Shown here: positions 1 to 8,884 of the stretch, piece after piece | Layout: every line of letters starts with the position of its first letter | Position numbering within the stretch: the stretch's first letter is position 1 | Source of the DNA: CAYUNE01 sp964446115 | GTDB taxonomy: Bacteria > Desulfobacterota > Desulfobulbia > Desulfobulbales > Desulfobulbaceae | NCBI GenBank assembly: GCA_964446115.1 | Contig: CAYUNE010000028.1 | Coordinates: forward strand, 1-64,000 | DNA: 64,000 bases | Direction of reading: 5' to 3' | Translations under genes and position numbers: made by a program | The notes under the pieces: generated by a model | Database searches by the model: none | Told to the model about the DNA's origin: nothing | The model's input: only the letters and a program-made list of their open reading frames with translations

Positions 1-19
1 CGGGGTTCTTCGGTTTTTT

Positions 20-664
20 TCATCCGGCCGCCGGACGGTAGTCGGCAAAAAGGGCCAGGACCCTGTTGATCTCGGCATCGTCCAGGAGCTGCGGGGTGGC
101 GATCTGCAGGGTGGCGCAGTAGACGCGGGCAAGGTTCTCCACCTCCACGGCAAGATCAAGGACCGCCTCCAGATCCCGCTCCAGGCAGAGCAGGCCGTGA
201 TTGGCCAGCAGGCAGGCCTTGCGGTCTTGCAGGGCGGCAAGGGCGTGGTCGGAAAGCTCCCGGGTGCCGAAGGTGGCATAGGGGGCCAGCCGGATGGAGT
301 TGCCCCCGGCAACGGCAACCATATAGTGGAAGGCGGGAATCTCCCGGTGCAGACAGGCCAGGGTGGTGCACCAGGGAGAATGGGCGTGGAGCACGGCCCC
401 GGCCTCCTGCCGCCGCCGGTAGATGTCGCGGTGGAAACGCCACTCCGTGGAGGGACGCCGCACGGAGCCACTGGTGGTGCCGTCCGGTCTCACATAGACG
501 ATATCCTCGGGCCGGCACTGTTCATACTTCATGGCCGAGGGGGTGATGAGCATCCCTTCTCCGGCCCGGACACTGACATTGCCGGAGGTGCCGTGGTTGA
601 GGCCCCGGCTGTTCATCATGCGGGCGGTGTCGATGAGTTCCAGCCGCTGTTCCTGATGGTCCAT
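20..664 (-). CDS. FucA-like class II sugar-phosphate aldolase
   Basis: A 214-residue class II aldolase/adducin-family protein, complete near the window edge. It closely resembles L-fuculose-1-phosphate aldolase: HGTSGNVSVR near residue 24, the catalytic-Glu segment STEWRFH, zinc ligands HAHS and NHGLL, and the AGGNSIRLAPYATFGTREL stretch. It starts 2 bases after the mtnA stop, with AAGGA 7 bases before the ATG, so the two are co-translated. Enzymes of this type paired with an MtnA-type isomerase cleave 5-methylthioribulose- or 5-deoxyribulose-1-phosphate to dihydroxyacetone phosphate plus an aldehyde (DHAP shunt / 5-deoxyribose disposal). That role is inferred from the pairing. The alternatives are fuculose-phosphate aldolase or MtnB dehydratase, and the sequence looks much more like FucA than MtnB. 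Confidence 0.85.
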   Translation of the reverse strand: MDHQEQRLELIDTARMMNSRGLNHGTSGNVSVRAGEGMLITPSAMKYEQCRPEDIVYVRPDGTTSGSVRRPSTEWRFHRDIYRRRQEAGAVLHAHSPWCTTLACLHREIPAFHYMVAVAGGNSIRLAPYATFGTRELSDHALAALQDRKACLLANHGLLCLERDLEAVLDLAVEVENLARVYCATLQIATPQLLDDAEINRVLALFADYRPAAG

Positions 665-666
665 GT

Positions 667-1773
667 TCAGGTCCTTCGTTCGGGATAGAGGGAGAGCAAT
701 CCCTCCCTGCCGGCGGCGCAGACGCCCCGTTCGGTGATCAGGCCGCTGACCAGCCGGGAAGGGGTCACATCAAAGGCGGGATTGTGCACCGGGCTTTCCT
801 TCGGCGTCAGCCGCACGGTGCAGGGCCGGCCGCGGTCGTCAAGGCCGTGAATGTGGCTTACCTCCTCGCCCCGCCTCTCCTCGATGGGAATTTCGGCAAG
901 GCCGTCCTCCATGCTCCAGTCGATGGTGGAGCCGGGAAGGGCCACGTAAAAGGGCACCCGGTTGTCGTGGGCCGCCAGGGCCTTGAGATAGGTACCGATC
1001 TTGTTGCAGACGTCACCGGTGGCGGTGGTGCGGTCGGTGCCGACGATGCAGAGATCCACCCGGCCGTGCTGCATGAGATGACCGCCGGCATTGTCGCAGA
1101 TGACGTGATGATCAATACCTTGTCCGACCAGCTCCCAGGCCGTGAGCGCGGCCCCCTGATTGCGCGGCCGGGTTTCGTCCACCCAGATATGCATGGGGAT
1201 TCCGGCCCGGTGGGCCTTGTACACCGGGGCCAGGGCGGTTCCCCAGTCCACCGTTGCCAGCCAGCCGGCATTGCAGTGGGTGAGGATATTCACCACCGGC
1301 CGGCGGCCCTGCTCTTTTTTGCGTTCATGGATCTTTCTGATGATTCCCAGGCCGTGTTCGCCCAGCCTGGCGTTGGCCGCCGCATCCTCATCACAGATGG
1401 CCGCGGCCCGGGCATAGGCTGCCTCCAGCCGCTTCTCCCGGGCAAGGGGCAGCAGCTCGCTTTTCATGAGCTGCACGGCCCACTGCAGGTTGACGGCCGT
1501 GGGCCGGCCGGCCAGCAGGGCGGCAGCGGCCCGTGAAACCGCATCATCCGAGGTATCGGTGCGCAGGGCCAGACAGATTCCGTAAGCGGCGGCGGCACCG
1601 ATGAGAGGCGCACCGCGCACCAGCATATTCCTGATCGCCCCCACCGCATCCTCCAGGGTATCCAGCCGGGTGACGACAAACTCGCCGGGCAGACGTGTCT
1701 GGTCGATAATCTCCACCCCGCGGCCGTCAGCCGCCCTCCAAATGGTTCGATACTCTTTGCCGTCCACCTTCAT
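667..1773 (-). CDS. mtnA: S-methyl-5-thioribose-1-phosphate isomerase family
   Basis: A 368-residue protein of the eIF2B-related aldose-1-phosphate isomerase family, which converts 5-methylthioribose-1-phosphate (or 5-deoxyribose-1-phosphate) to the ribulose-1-phosphate. Visible family marks are IRNMLVRGAPLIGAAAAYG (residues about 47-65), the catalytic-Cys segment LTHCNAGWLATVDWGTAL, the catalytic-Asp segment VGTDRTTATGDVCNKIGTY and PFYVALPGSTIDW. GTDRTT replaces the more usual GADRIA. The start is supported by GGGAGAAAATATC before the ATG. It is first in a two-gene operon with the FucA-like aldolase. No MTA phosphorylase or MTR kinase is in the window, so the source of the substrate is unknown. 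Confidence 0.93.
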   Translation of the reverse strand: MKVDGKEYRTIWRAADGRGVEIIDQTRLPGEFVVTRLDTLEDAVGAIRNMLVRGAPLIGAAAAYGICLALRTDTSDDAVSRAAAALLAGRPTAVNLQWAVQLMKSELLPLAREKRLEAAYARAAAICDEDAAANARLGEHGLGIIRKIHERKKEQGRRPVVNILTHCNAGWLATVDWGTALAPVYKAHRAGIPMHIWVDETRPRNQGAALTAWELVGQGIDHHVICDNAGGHLMQHGRVDLCIVGTDRTTATGDVCNKIGTYLKALAAHDNRVPFYVALPGSTIDWSMEDGLAEIPIEERRGEEVSHIHGLDDRGRPCTVRLTPKESPVHNPAFDVTPSRLVSGLITERGVCAAGREGLLSLYPERRT

Positions 1774-2003
1774 GATATTTTCTCCCGCAGGAGAGCAGCG
1801 GCAAGAAAAGTCGCTCTCTCCTCATTATTTTATTTACAGACCCGTTGATTTGTGTCTAAACCTTATACCATACCCGGCCTGAAGTTCCATGGATTCCAGG
1901 AAGGAATCACCGGCATTCTCCGGAGAAGTCATGCCGGCCATCCGGGATCACACGCGTTGTCGAGGCAAACCATCCATCCATTTTATTCAAAGGAGGAGAA
2001 GTT

Positions 2004-3359
2004 ATGGTATCATTGCAAACCTGTGGCAGAGTATTGACCCGCTTTCTGTTCACCGCCGGAATAATGGCCCTGTGCGCCTTTCCTGCCATGGCGCTTGAAA
2101 AACAGCTCACGGTCGTTACCTCCTATCCCAAGGATCTGACCAGCGCCTTCCAAAAGGCTTTTGAAAAGGCCAACCCCGGTATCAAGGTGGAAATGCTGAA
2201 AAAAAAGACCACGGCAGGGGTAAAGTATATCCAGGAAACCGCCTCCAACAACTCCTCGGATCTCTTCTGGGCCTCGGCCCCGGACGCCTTTGAAGTGCTC
2301 AAGGGCGACGGACTGCTGCAGAAATACGAGGTAAAGGCCAAGGGCATTCCTGAGGTAATCGGCTCCTATCCCATCAACGATCCGGACGGCTACTACAAGG
2401 GATTTGCCGGTTCCGGCTACGGCATCATGTGGAACACCCGGTATCTCAAGGCCAAAAAACTGCCGGCCCCGGCAGAGTGGGATGATCTGACCAAGGCCGT
2501 TTACCATGGCCACACCGGCATGTCGGCTCCCTCCCGCTCCGGCACCACCCATCTCACCGTGGAGACCATTCTCCAGGGCGAGGGCTGGGTCAAAGGCTGG
2601 CAGCTGATCAAGGAGATCGCCGGCAACTTCCACACCGTCACCGAGCGCAGCTTCGGTGTGCCCGACGGCGTCAACTCCGGGCAGTTCGGCATCGGCATTG
2701 TCATTGACTTTTTCGGCCTTTCCTCCAAGGCCTCCGGTTTTCCGGTGGAATTCGTCTATCCCAGTGTCACCACCCTGGTCCCCGCCAATATCGCCATTGT
2801 CAAGAACGCCCCCCATCCGCAGGCCGCAGCCGCCTTCATCGAGTTTCTGCTCTCCCGGGAAGGTCAGGAGATGCTGCTTGATCCCAAGATCCGCCGGTTG
2901 CCGGTGCGGCCCGAAACCTACGCCAAGGCCCCCGGGGACTTTCCCAATCCCTTCAAGGACAAGTCCATCGGCGCAAAGGTACGCTTCGACGTCCTCAAAT
3001 CAAAGAGCCGCTACAACCTTGTCAACTCCATGTTCGACGTGATGATCACCTACCGGCTCGATGATCTGAAGAGCGCCGTCAAGGCCGTACAGGATGCCGA
3101 AAAGGCTCTGTCCGGCAGCAAGAACAAGGAGGCGGCCGGACTGGTGGCCGAGGCCAGGGCCCTCATCGCGGCCGTACCCATTGACGAGGCCGGATCCCTG
3201 GATCCGGAATTTGCCGCCATCTTCAAGAAGAAGCGGAAAAAGGCCACGGACAAGGTCACCGGCAGACAGGCAGAAGTGGAACAGCAGTGGGACGCCCTGG
3301 TCAAGGAGAACTACGCTCGCGCCAGGAAACTGGCCGAAAAGGCGGTTTCCATGCTCTAG
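2004..3359 (+). CDS. ABC transporter periplasmic substrate-binding protein, Fbp-like
   Basis: A 451-residue exported solute-binding protein. The N-terminus has a basic stretch, a hydrophobic core (residues about 12-28) and an AMA-type signal peptidase site before LEKQLTVVTSYPKD. The body fits the iron(III)/2-aminoethylphosphonate family of type 2 binding proteins (FWASAPDAFEVLKGDGLLQKYE, GSGYGIMWNTRYLKAKKLPAPAEW). A strong AAAGGAGGAG site lies 3-4 bases before the ATG. Such proteins are usually about 330-350 residues; here about 100 extra C-terminal residues are Lys/Glu/Ala-rich and helical, with predicted coiled-coil character. It is followed by a stem-loop and then the permease and ATPase genes. 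The substrate cannot be told from sequence; ferric iron is the default guess. Confidence 0.85.
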   Translation: MVSLQTCGRVLTRFLFTAGIMALCAFPAMALEKQLTVVTSYPKDLTSAFQKAFEKANPGIKVEMLKKKTTAGVKYIQETASNNSSDLFWASAPDAFEVLKGDGLLQKYEVKAKGIPEVIGSYPINDPDGYYKGFAGSGYGIMWNTRYLKAKKLPAPAEWDDLTKAVYHGHTGMSAPSRSGTTHLTVETILQGEGWVKGWQLIKEIAGNFHTVTERSFGVPDGVNSGQFGIGIVIDFFGLSSKASGFPVEFVYPSVTTLVPANIAIVKNAPHPQAAAAFIEFLLSREGQEMLLDPKIRRLPVRPETYAKAPGDFPNPFKDKSIGAKVRFDVLKSKSRYNLVNSMFDVMITYRLDDLKSAVKAVQDAEKALSGSKNKEAAGLVAEARALIAAVPIDEAGSLDPEFAAIFKKKRKKATDKVTGRQAEVEQQWDALVKENYARARKLAEKAVSML

Positions 3360-3373
3360 CCCGGATCAACCAG

Positions 3374-3414
3374 GACCGGGGCCGGTCCGCCCGGCTCCGG
3401 GTCCCCCCTTTTCC
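3374..3414 (+). terminator. Stem-loop with T-run after the binding-protein gene
   Basis: GACCGGGGCCGG (3374-3385) pairs with CCGGCTCCGGGTC (3391-3403) with one bulge and one wobble, followed by a C/T run ending in TTTT. It sits between the binding protein and the permease, where such stems often end or protect part of the transcript so that the binding protein is made in excess. Function is inferred from position. Confidence 0.5.
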
Positions 3415-3560
3415 TTCAACCCATCTTCAGGCTATCTTGAGTAACCGGTTATAAATACACGTATTTACCAAAATCGGTTGCCGGCGCCGGAAGTAGTTAC
3501 CGCCTTGATCCCGCCCGGGACTTCGTCGGGAAACGGATATGAGTTCACCGAGTGATTGTC

Positions 3561-5246
3561 ATGCAGCGTAGCCGAAGTTCCTCTGCCGTCGCCATTTTTC
3601 TGGCCCTGTTCCTGCTGGTCTTTCTGGTTGTTCCGGTGGGCAAGGTCATTTATGTCGCCTTTCAGGACAGCGGCAGCGGCGCCCTCACCCTGGTCAACTT
3701 CGCCGATTTTTTCAGGACCTCGCTCTTCCGGGAATCCTTTGTCAACTCACTCTATGTGGCCGGCATGTCGGTGTTGCTGGCCAGTTTTTTCGCCCTGCCC
3801 CTGGCCTATTTCACCACCCGCTTCAACTTCGGCGGCTCCCTGCTGATCCAGACCCTGGGGATCGTGCCGCTGATCATGCCCCCCTTTGTGGGAGCGGTGG
3901 CCATGCAGCTGCTCTTCGGCTCCAACGGTTCGGTCAACCTTCTGCTTGACCGGTGGTTCGGCTTTACCATTCCCTTTATGGAAGGGCTCAACGGCGTCAT
4001 CCTGGTGGAGGGAATTCACTACTTTCCCTTTATCCTCATCAACCTCTCAGCGGCCCTGGCCAATATCGACCGCTCGGTGGAGGAGGCTGCCCAGAATCTT
4101 GGCTCCAGCGGCTTCCGCCTCTTCCGGCGCATCGTCTTTCCCCTGGCCATGCCCGGTTATTTCGCCGGGGCCTCCCTGGTTTTTCTCAAGGCGTTCGACG
4201 ACCTGGGTACCCCCCTGCTCCTCAATGTCAACAACATGCTGGCCCCCCAGGCCTATCTGCGGATCTCTTCCATCGGCATATCCGACCCCATGGGATATGT
4301 TATCTCGGTGATCCTGGTGCTCTTTTCTCTGCTGTCGCTCTGGAGCGCCTCGCTGGCCACCCGCGGCCGCGACTATTCCACCGGCGGCAAGGGCACCGGC
4401 GGCCTGCTCAAACGGGACATGCGCGGGTATGAAAAGGCGGGGGCCTATGCATTGATCATCTTTCTGCTGTTGCTGGTGCTGTCGCCGCACATCGGCCTGG
4501 CCCTGCTCTCCTTCGGCACCATCTGGTCCTATGCCGTGCTGCCGGACGGCTTCACCCTCGCCCATTATCTTGAAGTCTTCGGCACCTCGCGGGAATTTAT
4601 CACCAATACACTGTTCTACGCCGGGGCCGCGGCGCTCTTCGACGTGGCCTTCAGCACCGCCATAGCCTATGTGGTGCTGCGTACCCGGATAATCGGCGCA
4701 AAATGGCTGGACTACGTGGGAACCGGGGCCATCGCCATTCCCGGCGTGGTCCTGGGCATCGGCTATCTGCGCACCTTCAACGACTTTACCGTGCCGATCA
4801 TCGACAAGCCCCTGGCCGGCTGGTGGGTCATCATTATCATCGCCCTGGCGGTACGGCGGCTGCCGTATGCCCTGCGGGCCTGCACCGCGGCGTTGCACCA
4901 GGTGTCCATTTCCCTTGAAGAGGCGGCCGAGAATCTGGGGGCGGGAAAGCCCTCGGTGGTGCGTCGCATAGTCGTACCGCTCATGGCCGGGGGCATGGTC
5001 GCCGGTTTTGTCACCAGCTTCGCCACCGCTGCGGTGGAACTCTCCGCCACCCTGATGCTGGTGACATCCGAGGCGGATGCGCCGCTTGCCTACGGTATCT
5101 ATGTCTTCATGCAGAGCGCCGCCGGCCGGGGTCCCGGAGCCGCCCTGGGCATTATCGCCGTGGTCGTGGTGGCGCTGGGGACCTATTTCTCGCATCACTT
5201 TGTGGAACGAAACAAAAAAATGCAGATGACTACTGCGGGTGGGTGA
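3561..5246 (+). CDS. ABC transporter permease, fused double-domain Fbp type
   Basis: An inner-membrane permease of about 561 residues made of two homologous binding-protein-dependent transport domains in one chain, as in FbpB/ThiP. Each half has about six hydrophobic segments and its own EAA loop that docks the ATPase: EEAAQNLGSSGFRLFRRIVFPLAMPG in the first half and EEAAENLGAGKPSVVRRIVVPLMAGG in the second. The frame can open at GTG 3552 or ATG 3561; neither has a strong Shine-Dalgarno sequence, and ATG was chosen. It lies between the binding protein and the ATPase genes of one importer operon. An overlapping 10-codon frame from 3540 could be a coupling leader, but that is weak. Confidence 0.9.
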   Translation: MQRSRSSSAVAIFLALFLLVFLVVPVGKVIYVAFQDSGSGALTLVNFADFFRTSLFRESFVNSLYVAGMSVLLASFFALPLAYFTTRFNFGGSLLIQTLGIVPLIMPPFVGAVAMQLLFGSNGSVNLLLDRWFGFTIPFMEGLNGVILVEGIHYFPFILINLSAALANIDRSVEEAAQNLGSSGFRLFRRIVFPLAMPGYFAGASLVFLKAFDDLGTPLLLNVNNMLAPQAYLRISSIGISDPMGYVISVILVLFSLLSLWSASLATRGRDYSTGGKGTGGLLKRDMRGYEKAGAYALIIFLLLLVLSPHIGLALLSFGTIWSYAVLPDGFTLAHYLEVFGTSREFITNTLFYAGAAALFDVAFSTAIAYVVLRTRIIGAKWLDYVGTGAIAIPGVVLGIGYLRTFNDFTVPIIDKPLAGWWVIIIIALAVRRLPYALRACTAALHQVSISLEEAAENLGAGKPSVVRRIVVPLMAGGMVAGFVTSFATAAVELSATLMLVTSEADAPLAYGIYVFMQSAAGRGPGAALGIIAVVVVALGTYFSHHFVERNKKMQMTTAGG

Positions 5247-5247
5247 C

Positions 5248-6333
5248 ATGAGTTTAACCAGACAACGGCAACCTGTCGGGCTTCGCATCGAAAACCTCCA
5301 CGTCTCCTTCGGCGCCGCCAGGGTGTTGCAGGGAATCAACCTTGCCGTCGAACCGGGTGAATTTTTCGCCTTTCTCGGTCCTTCCGGATCGGGAAAGTCC
5401 ACGCTTTTACGTGCCATTGCCGGCTTTGGTCCCATCCCCGAAGGCAGAATCCTCATCGACGAGGAGGATGTCGCCCCCCTGCCCCCCTGGAAACGGGACG
5501 TGGGCATGGTCTTCCAGAATTATGCCCTCTGGCCCCACATGACGGTGAAAAAAAACGTTGCCTTCGGCCTGGAAGAACGCCGCATCGCCCGGAGGGAAAT
5601 CAACACCCGGGTACGGGAGGCCCTGGAACTGGTGGGCCTTTCCCACCTCGCCGACCGCCATCCGGCCCAACTCTCCGGCGGCCAGCAGCAGCGCGTGGCC
5701 CTGGCCCGGACCATCGTGGTGCGGCCTCGCATCCTCCTGCTGGACGAACCCCTGTCCAACCTCGATGCCAACCTGCGGGTCCAGATGCGCCACGACATCC
5801 GCACCCTCCAGCGGCGCCTCGGCCTCACCACCATCTTCGTCACCCATGATCAGGAAGAGGCCAACACCATCTCGGACCGCATGGCAGTGCTTGACAAGGG
5901 AGTCATCCAGCAGATCGGCACCCCCATGGAACTCTACGACTATCCGGTCAACCGCTTTGTCGCCCACTTTCTGGGCACCATCAACCTCATCGAGGGTGAG
6001 GTTGTGGAGTCGGACCGGGGTCCGCTTCTGCAGGCTGGGGCGGAGGTGGAAATCCCCCTTGCTTCCGGCACCGACACGGGCAAGGGCGCCGTGGCCTTCC
6101 GCCCCCAGGCCGTGGAGATCAATCCCGGAACCATTTCCACCGGCGACGTCATCCTGCGGGGTGTTGTCGATACAACCGAATTTCTCGGTTCAACCATCCG
6201 TTACGGTATCAGGGTCGGCAACCACACCATCCTGGTGGAGGAAAACCACCGTCGTCACAAACCGGTTTTGGCAAGGGAGGAAAAGGTGCGGTTGCTTTTG
6301 CCAGGAAAGCAGATCCTGCTGATCCGGGAGTGA
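5248..6333 (+). CDS. ABC transporter ATPase, Fbp/Pot type
   Basis: A 361-residue importer ATPase of the iron/spermidine/sulfate class, energising the permease encoded just upstream. Visible motifs in order are Walker A GPSGSGKST, the Q-loop in VFQNYALWPHMTV, signature LSGGQQQRVALART, Walker B ILLLDEPLSNLD and the H-loop TIFVTHDQEEA. A C-terminal TOBE-like domain follows (FRPQAVEINPG onward). GTG 5239 would also open the frame, but ATG 5248 is preceded by GGTGGG and sits 1 base past the permease stop, so translation is coupled. Iron or another small anion/polyamine are possible substrates. Confidence 0.92.
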   Translation: MSLTRQRQPVGLRIENLHVSFGAARVLQGINLAVEPGEFFAFLGPSGSGKSTLLRAIAGFGPIPEGRILIDEEDVAPLPPWKRDVGMVFQNYALWPHMTVKKNVAFGLEERRIARREINTRVREALELVGLSHLADRHPAQLSGGQQQRVALARTIVVRPRILLLDEPLSNLDANLRVQMRHDIRTLQRRLGLTTIFVTHDQEEANTISDRMAVLDKGVIQQIGTPMELYDYPVNRFVAHFLGTINLIEGEVVESDRGPLLQAGAEVEIPLASGTDTGKGAVAFRPQAVEINPGTISTGDVILRGVVDTTEFLGSTIRYGIRVGNHTILVEENHRRHKPVLAREEKVRLLLPGKQILLIRE

Positions 6334-6355
6334 TCCGCTTTCGCGGATGCCCTCC

Positions 6356-6394
6356 TTGACACCGCCCCCGGGGGAGAACTACAGTATATCCTGT
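6356..6394 (+). promoter_or_regulatory. Sigma70-like promoter with near-palindrome
   Basis: TTGACA at 6356-6361, an 18-base spacer and TACAGT at 6380-6385 resemble a housekeeping promoter. The -10 is embedded in the near-palindrome ACAG-TATATC-CTGT (6381-6394), which could be an operator. It stands about 35 bases before the small gene at 6429. This is a pattern match only. Confidence 0.4.
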
Positions 6395-6428
6395 ATGAAA
6401 GAAAGGATACGTGGCAGAGGAACCACCA

Positions 6429-6779
6429 ATGAGCGATTTTGAAAACGAATGGACGGTGGAGGCGGCACTCAGGGTGCTGGAACACCCCACGGTGGACAGC
6501 AAACTCTGGGCCGAGGCCGCGGAATGGCTGCTGCTGCACGGACCGCCGAAGGTACGGGAGCTGCTGCGCCGGTCCGCTCAAACCGCAACCAGTGAATGCT
6601 TCCCGGAGCTACGACCCGAGGGCTATACCGCCGACGGCGAACCCTGCTACAACGTGGCAGAAGTGGCCAGGGTTCTGGGAATTTCCGAGGAAGAGGCCGT
6701 GGAGGTGATGGCCGCCAAGGAGATGAAGCACGGTACCCGCCACCTCTTTGACAAGGATGAGACCAATCCCATCCAGTAG
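6429..6779 (+). CDS. Small protein with C-terminal helix-turn-helix-like segment
   Basis: A 116-residue acidic soluble protein that I do not recognise as a named family. The N-terminal half is helical and Trp/Glu/Leu-rich. The C-terminal half, YNVAEVARVLGISEEEAVEV, has the spacing of a helix-turn-helix like those of excisionases or MerR-type modules, followed by a short basic tail. AGAGGA lies 8 bases before ATG 6429; the frame also opens at GTG 6411 with AAAGGA very close to it. A likely promoter lies just upstream, and the gene is monocistronic with a convergent neighbour. A small DNA-binding role is possible but unproven. Confidence 0.7.
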   Translation: MSDFENEWTVEAALRVLEHPTVDSKLWAEAAEWLLLHGPPKVRELLRRSAQTATSECFPELRPEGYTADGEPCYNVAEVARVLGISEEEAVEVMAAKEMKHGTRHLFDKDETNPIQ

Positions 6780-6930
6780 CCGGTGCGCCCCACGGGCAGC
6801 GCATCTTCGCTGAATCTTCCGACCGCATAGTGGAGATACGGCGGCCGGCAGATTGCGGCACCTGACACTCCGGCAGTACGATACGGCACGGGGTTACCTG
6901 CCCTGTGACCGCTTAGGACCCGCCGCCTGC

Positions 6931-7950
6931 TCAGATCCTGGCTATTCCCAGGCAGATGGCGTGGAAGGAGACCACCAGGACCACAAAAAGCCGGCGGCTG
7001 ACAGCCGGAGAAAATCCCGGAAAGCGGTAGCTGATGAAAGAGTCCTCGCAGCTGCCGATGCAGTCGCCGCACAGGGTGCAGGAGAGTCCGGGCCTGCCTC
7101 TTTTCAGATCTTTCAGCCGCAGGGCGTCGTAGCGGCAGGTCCGTGCGCATTTGCGGCAACGGCTGCATTGCCGACTGATGCGCAGTCGAAAGGGGGAAAT
7201 CTTGCCCAGCACATTGGCGACGGCGCCAATGGGACAGTAGGTGATGCAATGCACCATGTTGCCGGTTCGGCGTGAAAAGTAGGCCATGACTCCGATGCCT
7301 CCCAGGCCGTAGACCGCGGCGATCCAGATCGCCACCAGGCTGTCGACCCCGCTTATGCGCAGAATATAGGCAACGGCAACCACCAGTATCAGGATGCCCA
7401 CCCGCACCGGTTGACGCCAGCGCGGCATGGCGAGCGGTTTCGGCAACTGCCGGCTGGCAAGAAAATCCCAGCCGCCGATATAGCAAAAATAACTGCACCA
7501 GGCAGGTCCGATAAAGACCAGGGTGGCGGCGAAGAGGATGGTCATGAAAAAACCCTCGCCCCGGTAGATGGGACCGCCGATGATGAGCGCCGGAATGGGA
7601 AGATGCAGTTTGCCGGTCATCAGAAAGCGCTCAAAGCCGAGAAGCCCCAGGGTCAACTGGGAAAAAAAGACCACGGAAAAGGTGATCCAGAGAATGGTCC
7701 GCCAGCGAATGGAGGTGGCGGGATCAAGAATCTTCGGGGTCAGAAATCCGGCATACAGGGCCAGAAAGACGATCTCCAGCCAACCGCTTCCCGGAAAGAA
7801 ACGGTCCAGCATGAGCATGGGCCGCTCCACCACGGTGCGGACGATGGTCAACATAACGGCGGTGAGCAGGACGGAGCCGAGAATCGCTCCCCGGTTGCGG
7901 GGTGACCGGCTTGCCGTCAAAGCACCGGCCGTTTCCCTGTTTTTCGACAT
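6931..7950 (-). CDS. NapH/CcoG-like 4Fe-4S membrane protein
   Basis: A 339-residue integral membrane electron-transfer protein with about five or six hydrophobic segments and a C-terminal polyferredoxin region. Cysteine motifs: WCSYFCY and HCITYCP next to membrane segments, as in NapH/NosR/CcoG proteins, then two ferredoxin clusters, CSRCRKCARTC and CTLCGDCIGSC. ATG 7950 is preceded by AAAGGGA at good spacing, so it was chosen over an ATG 15 codons upstream. No reductase subunit lies beside it, so its redox partner is unknown. Likely role: passing electrons from quinols or cytoplasmic donors to an exported partner, or metal-centre maturation. Confidence 0.85.
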   Translation of the reverse strand: MSKNRETAGALTASRSPRNRGAILGSVLLTAVMLTIVRTVVERPMLMLDRFFPGSGWLEIVFLALYAGFLTPKILDPATSIRWRTILWITFSVVFFSQLTLGLLGFERFLMTGKLHLPIPALIIGGPIYRGEGFFMTILFAATLVFIGPAWCSYFCYIGGWDFLASRQLPKPLAMPRWRQPVRVGILILVVAVAYILRISGVDSLVAIWIAAVYGLGGIGVMAYFSRRTGNMVHCITYCPIGAVANVLGKISPFRLRISRQCSRCRKCARTCRYDALRLKDLKRGRPGLSCTLCGDCIGSCEDSFISYRFPGFSPAVSRRLFVVLVVSFHAICLGIARI

Positions 7951-8182
7951 TGTTCCCTTTCTCCATGCTGAAAGAATAGCGGTTGCCTTTCCCATACCAC
8001 TTTCATCGGAGGAAATGCAAGCAGTTCATCATCGTCCCGCGGCGGGCCGATCATCTCCCCGCCCTCTTTTCAATTTACAATCAGGTAGCGGTTTGGCAGA
8101 ATAATAGAAGAGTTTCTCGACAGAGACCTTTCTTTTCATTCTGGCATCATCCCGACCATCCATCAACTCAGGAGAGAGTAAA

Positions 8183-8875
8183 ATGCGGTATTCTTCCCAC
8201 ATCGACGCCATGTGCGTCGTACGACAGGGGACCAACAACGGTCCGGCCCCGATCCCGGAAGAGGGGAAATGGGTGCAGGCAAAGGATGTGACCCATATCA
8301 ACGGTCTGACCCACGGTGTGGGCTGGTGCGCCCCCCAGCAGGGCGCCTGCAAACTCACACTCAACATCAAGGAGGGTATCATCGAAGAGGCCCTCATCGA
8401 AACCATCGGCTGCACCGGCATGACCCATTCGGCGGCCATGGCCTCGGAGATCCTGCCGGGGAAAACCATCATGGAGGCCTTAAACACCGACCTGGTCTGC
8501 GACGCCATCAACACGGCCATGCGCGAGCTGTTTCTGCAGATTGTCTACGGCCGCAGCCAATCGGCCTTTTCCGACGGCGGCCTTGAAATCGGTGCCGGTT
8601 TCGAAGATCTCGGCAAGGGCAACCGCAGCGTCATCGGCACCACCTACGGCACCGTGGCCCGCGGCCCCCGTTACCTTGAAACCACCGAGGGCTACATCCT
8701 CGAACTGGGCCTTGACGACAATGACGAGATTATCGGTTACAAGTTCGTCAATCTCGGCCTGATGCTGGATGCCATCCGCGAGGGCAAGGATCCGGGCGAG
8801 GCCTTTACCCAGGCTTGCGGCACCTACGGCCGCTTTTCCCAGGCGGTGAAAACAATCGATCCCAGAAAAGAATAG
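8183..8875 (+). CDS. NifU_N-like iron-sulfur scaffold protein
   Basis: A 230-residue protein related to the IscU/NifU N-terminal scaffold fold, recognisable from GCTGMTHSAAMASEILPGKTI, which corresponds to the cysteine-containing region of the scaffold. It differs from classic IscU in length and in having an extra N-terminal segment with Cys at GWCAPQQGAC and a C-terminal extension. AGGAGAGAG precedes the ATG. The GGGtGRT-family gene follows after 9 bases, and this two-gene unit recurs in anaerobes. It probably acts in cluster assembly or in a redox/sulfur process peculiar to anaerobes; the exact reaction is unknown. Confidence 0.82.
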   Translation: MRYSSHIDAMCVVRQGTNNGPAPIPEEGKWVQAKDVTHINGLTHGVGWCAPQQGACKLTLNIKEGIIEEALIETIGCTGMTHSAAMASEILPGKTIMEALNTDLVCDAINTAMRELFLQIVYGRSQSAFSDGGLEIGAGFEDLGKGNRSVIGTTYGTVARGPRYLETTEGYILELGLDDNDEIIGYKFVNLGLMLDAIREGKDPGEAFTQACGTYGRFSQAVKTIDPRKE

Positions 8876-8884
8876 GAGGATATC

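Noticed and set aside
4047..5507. A 486-codon minus-strand frame across the permease and ATPase genes
   Set aside because: It crosses two well-supported genes, has a low-complexity Gly/Gln/His composition, and no ribosome site or family match is seen.
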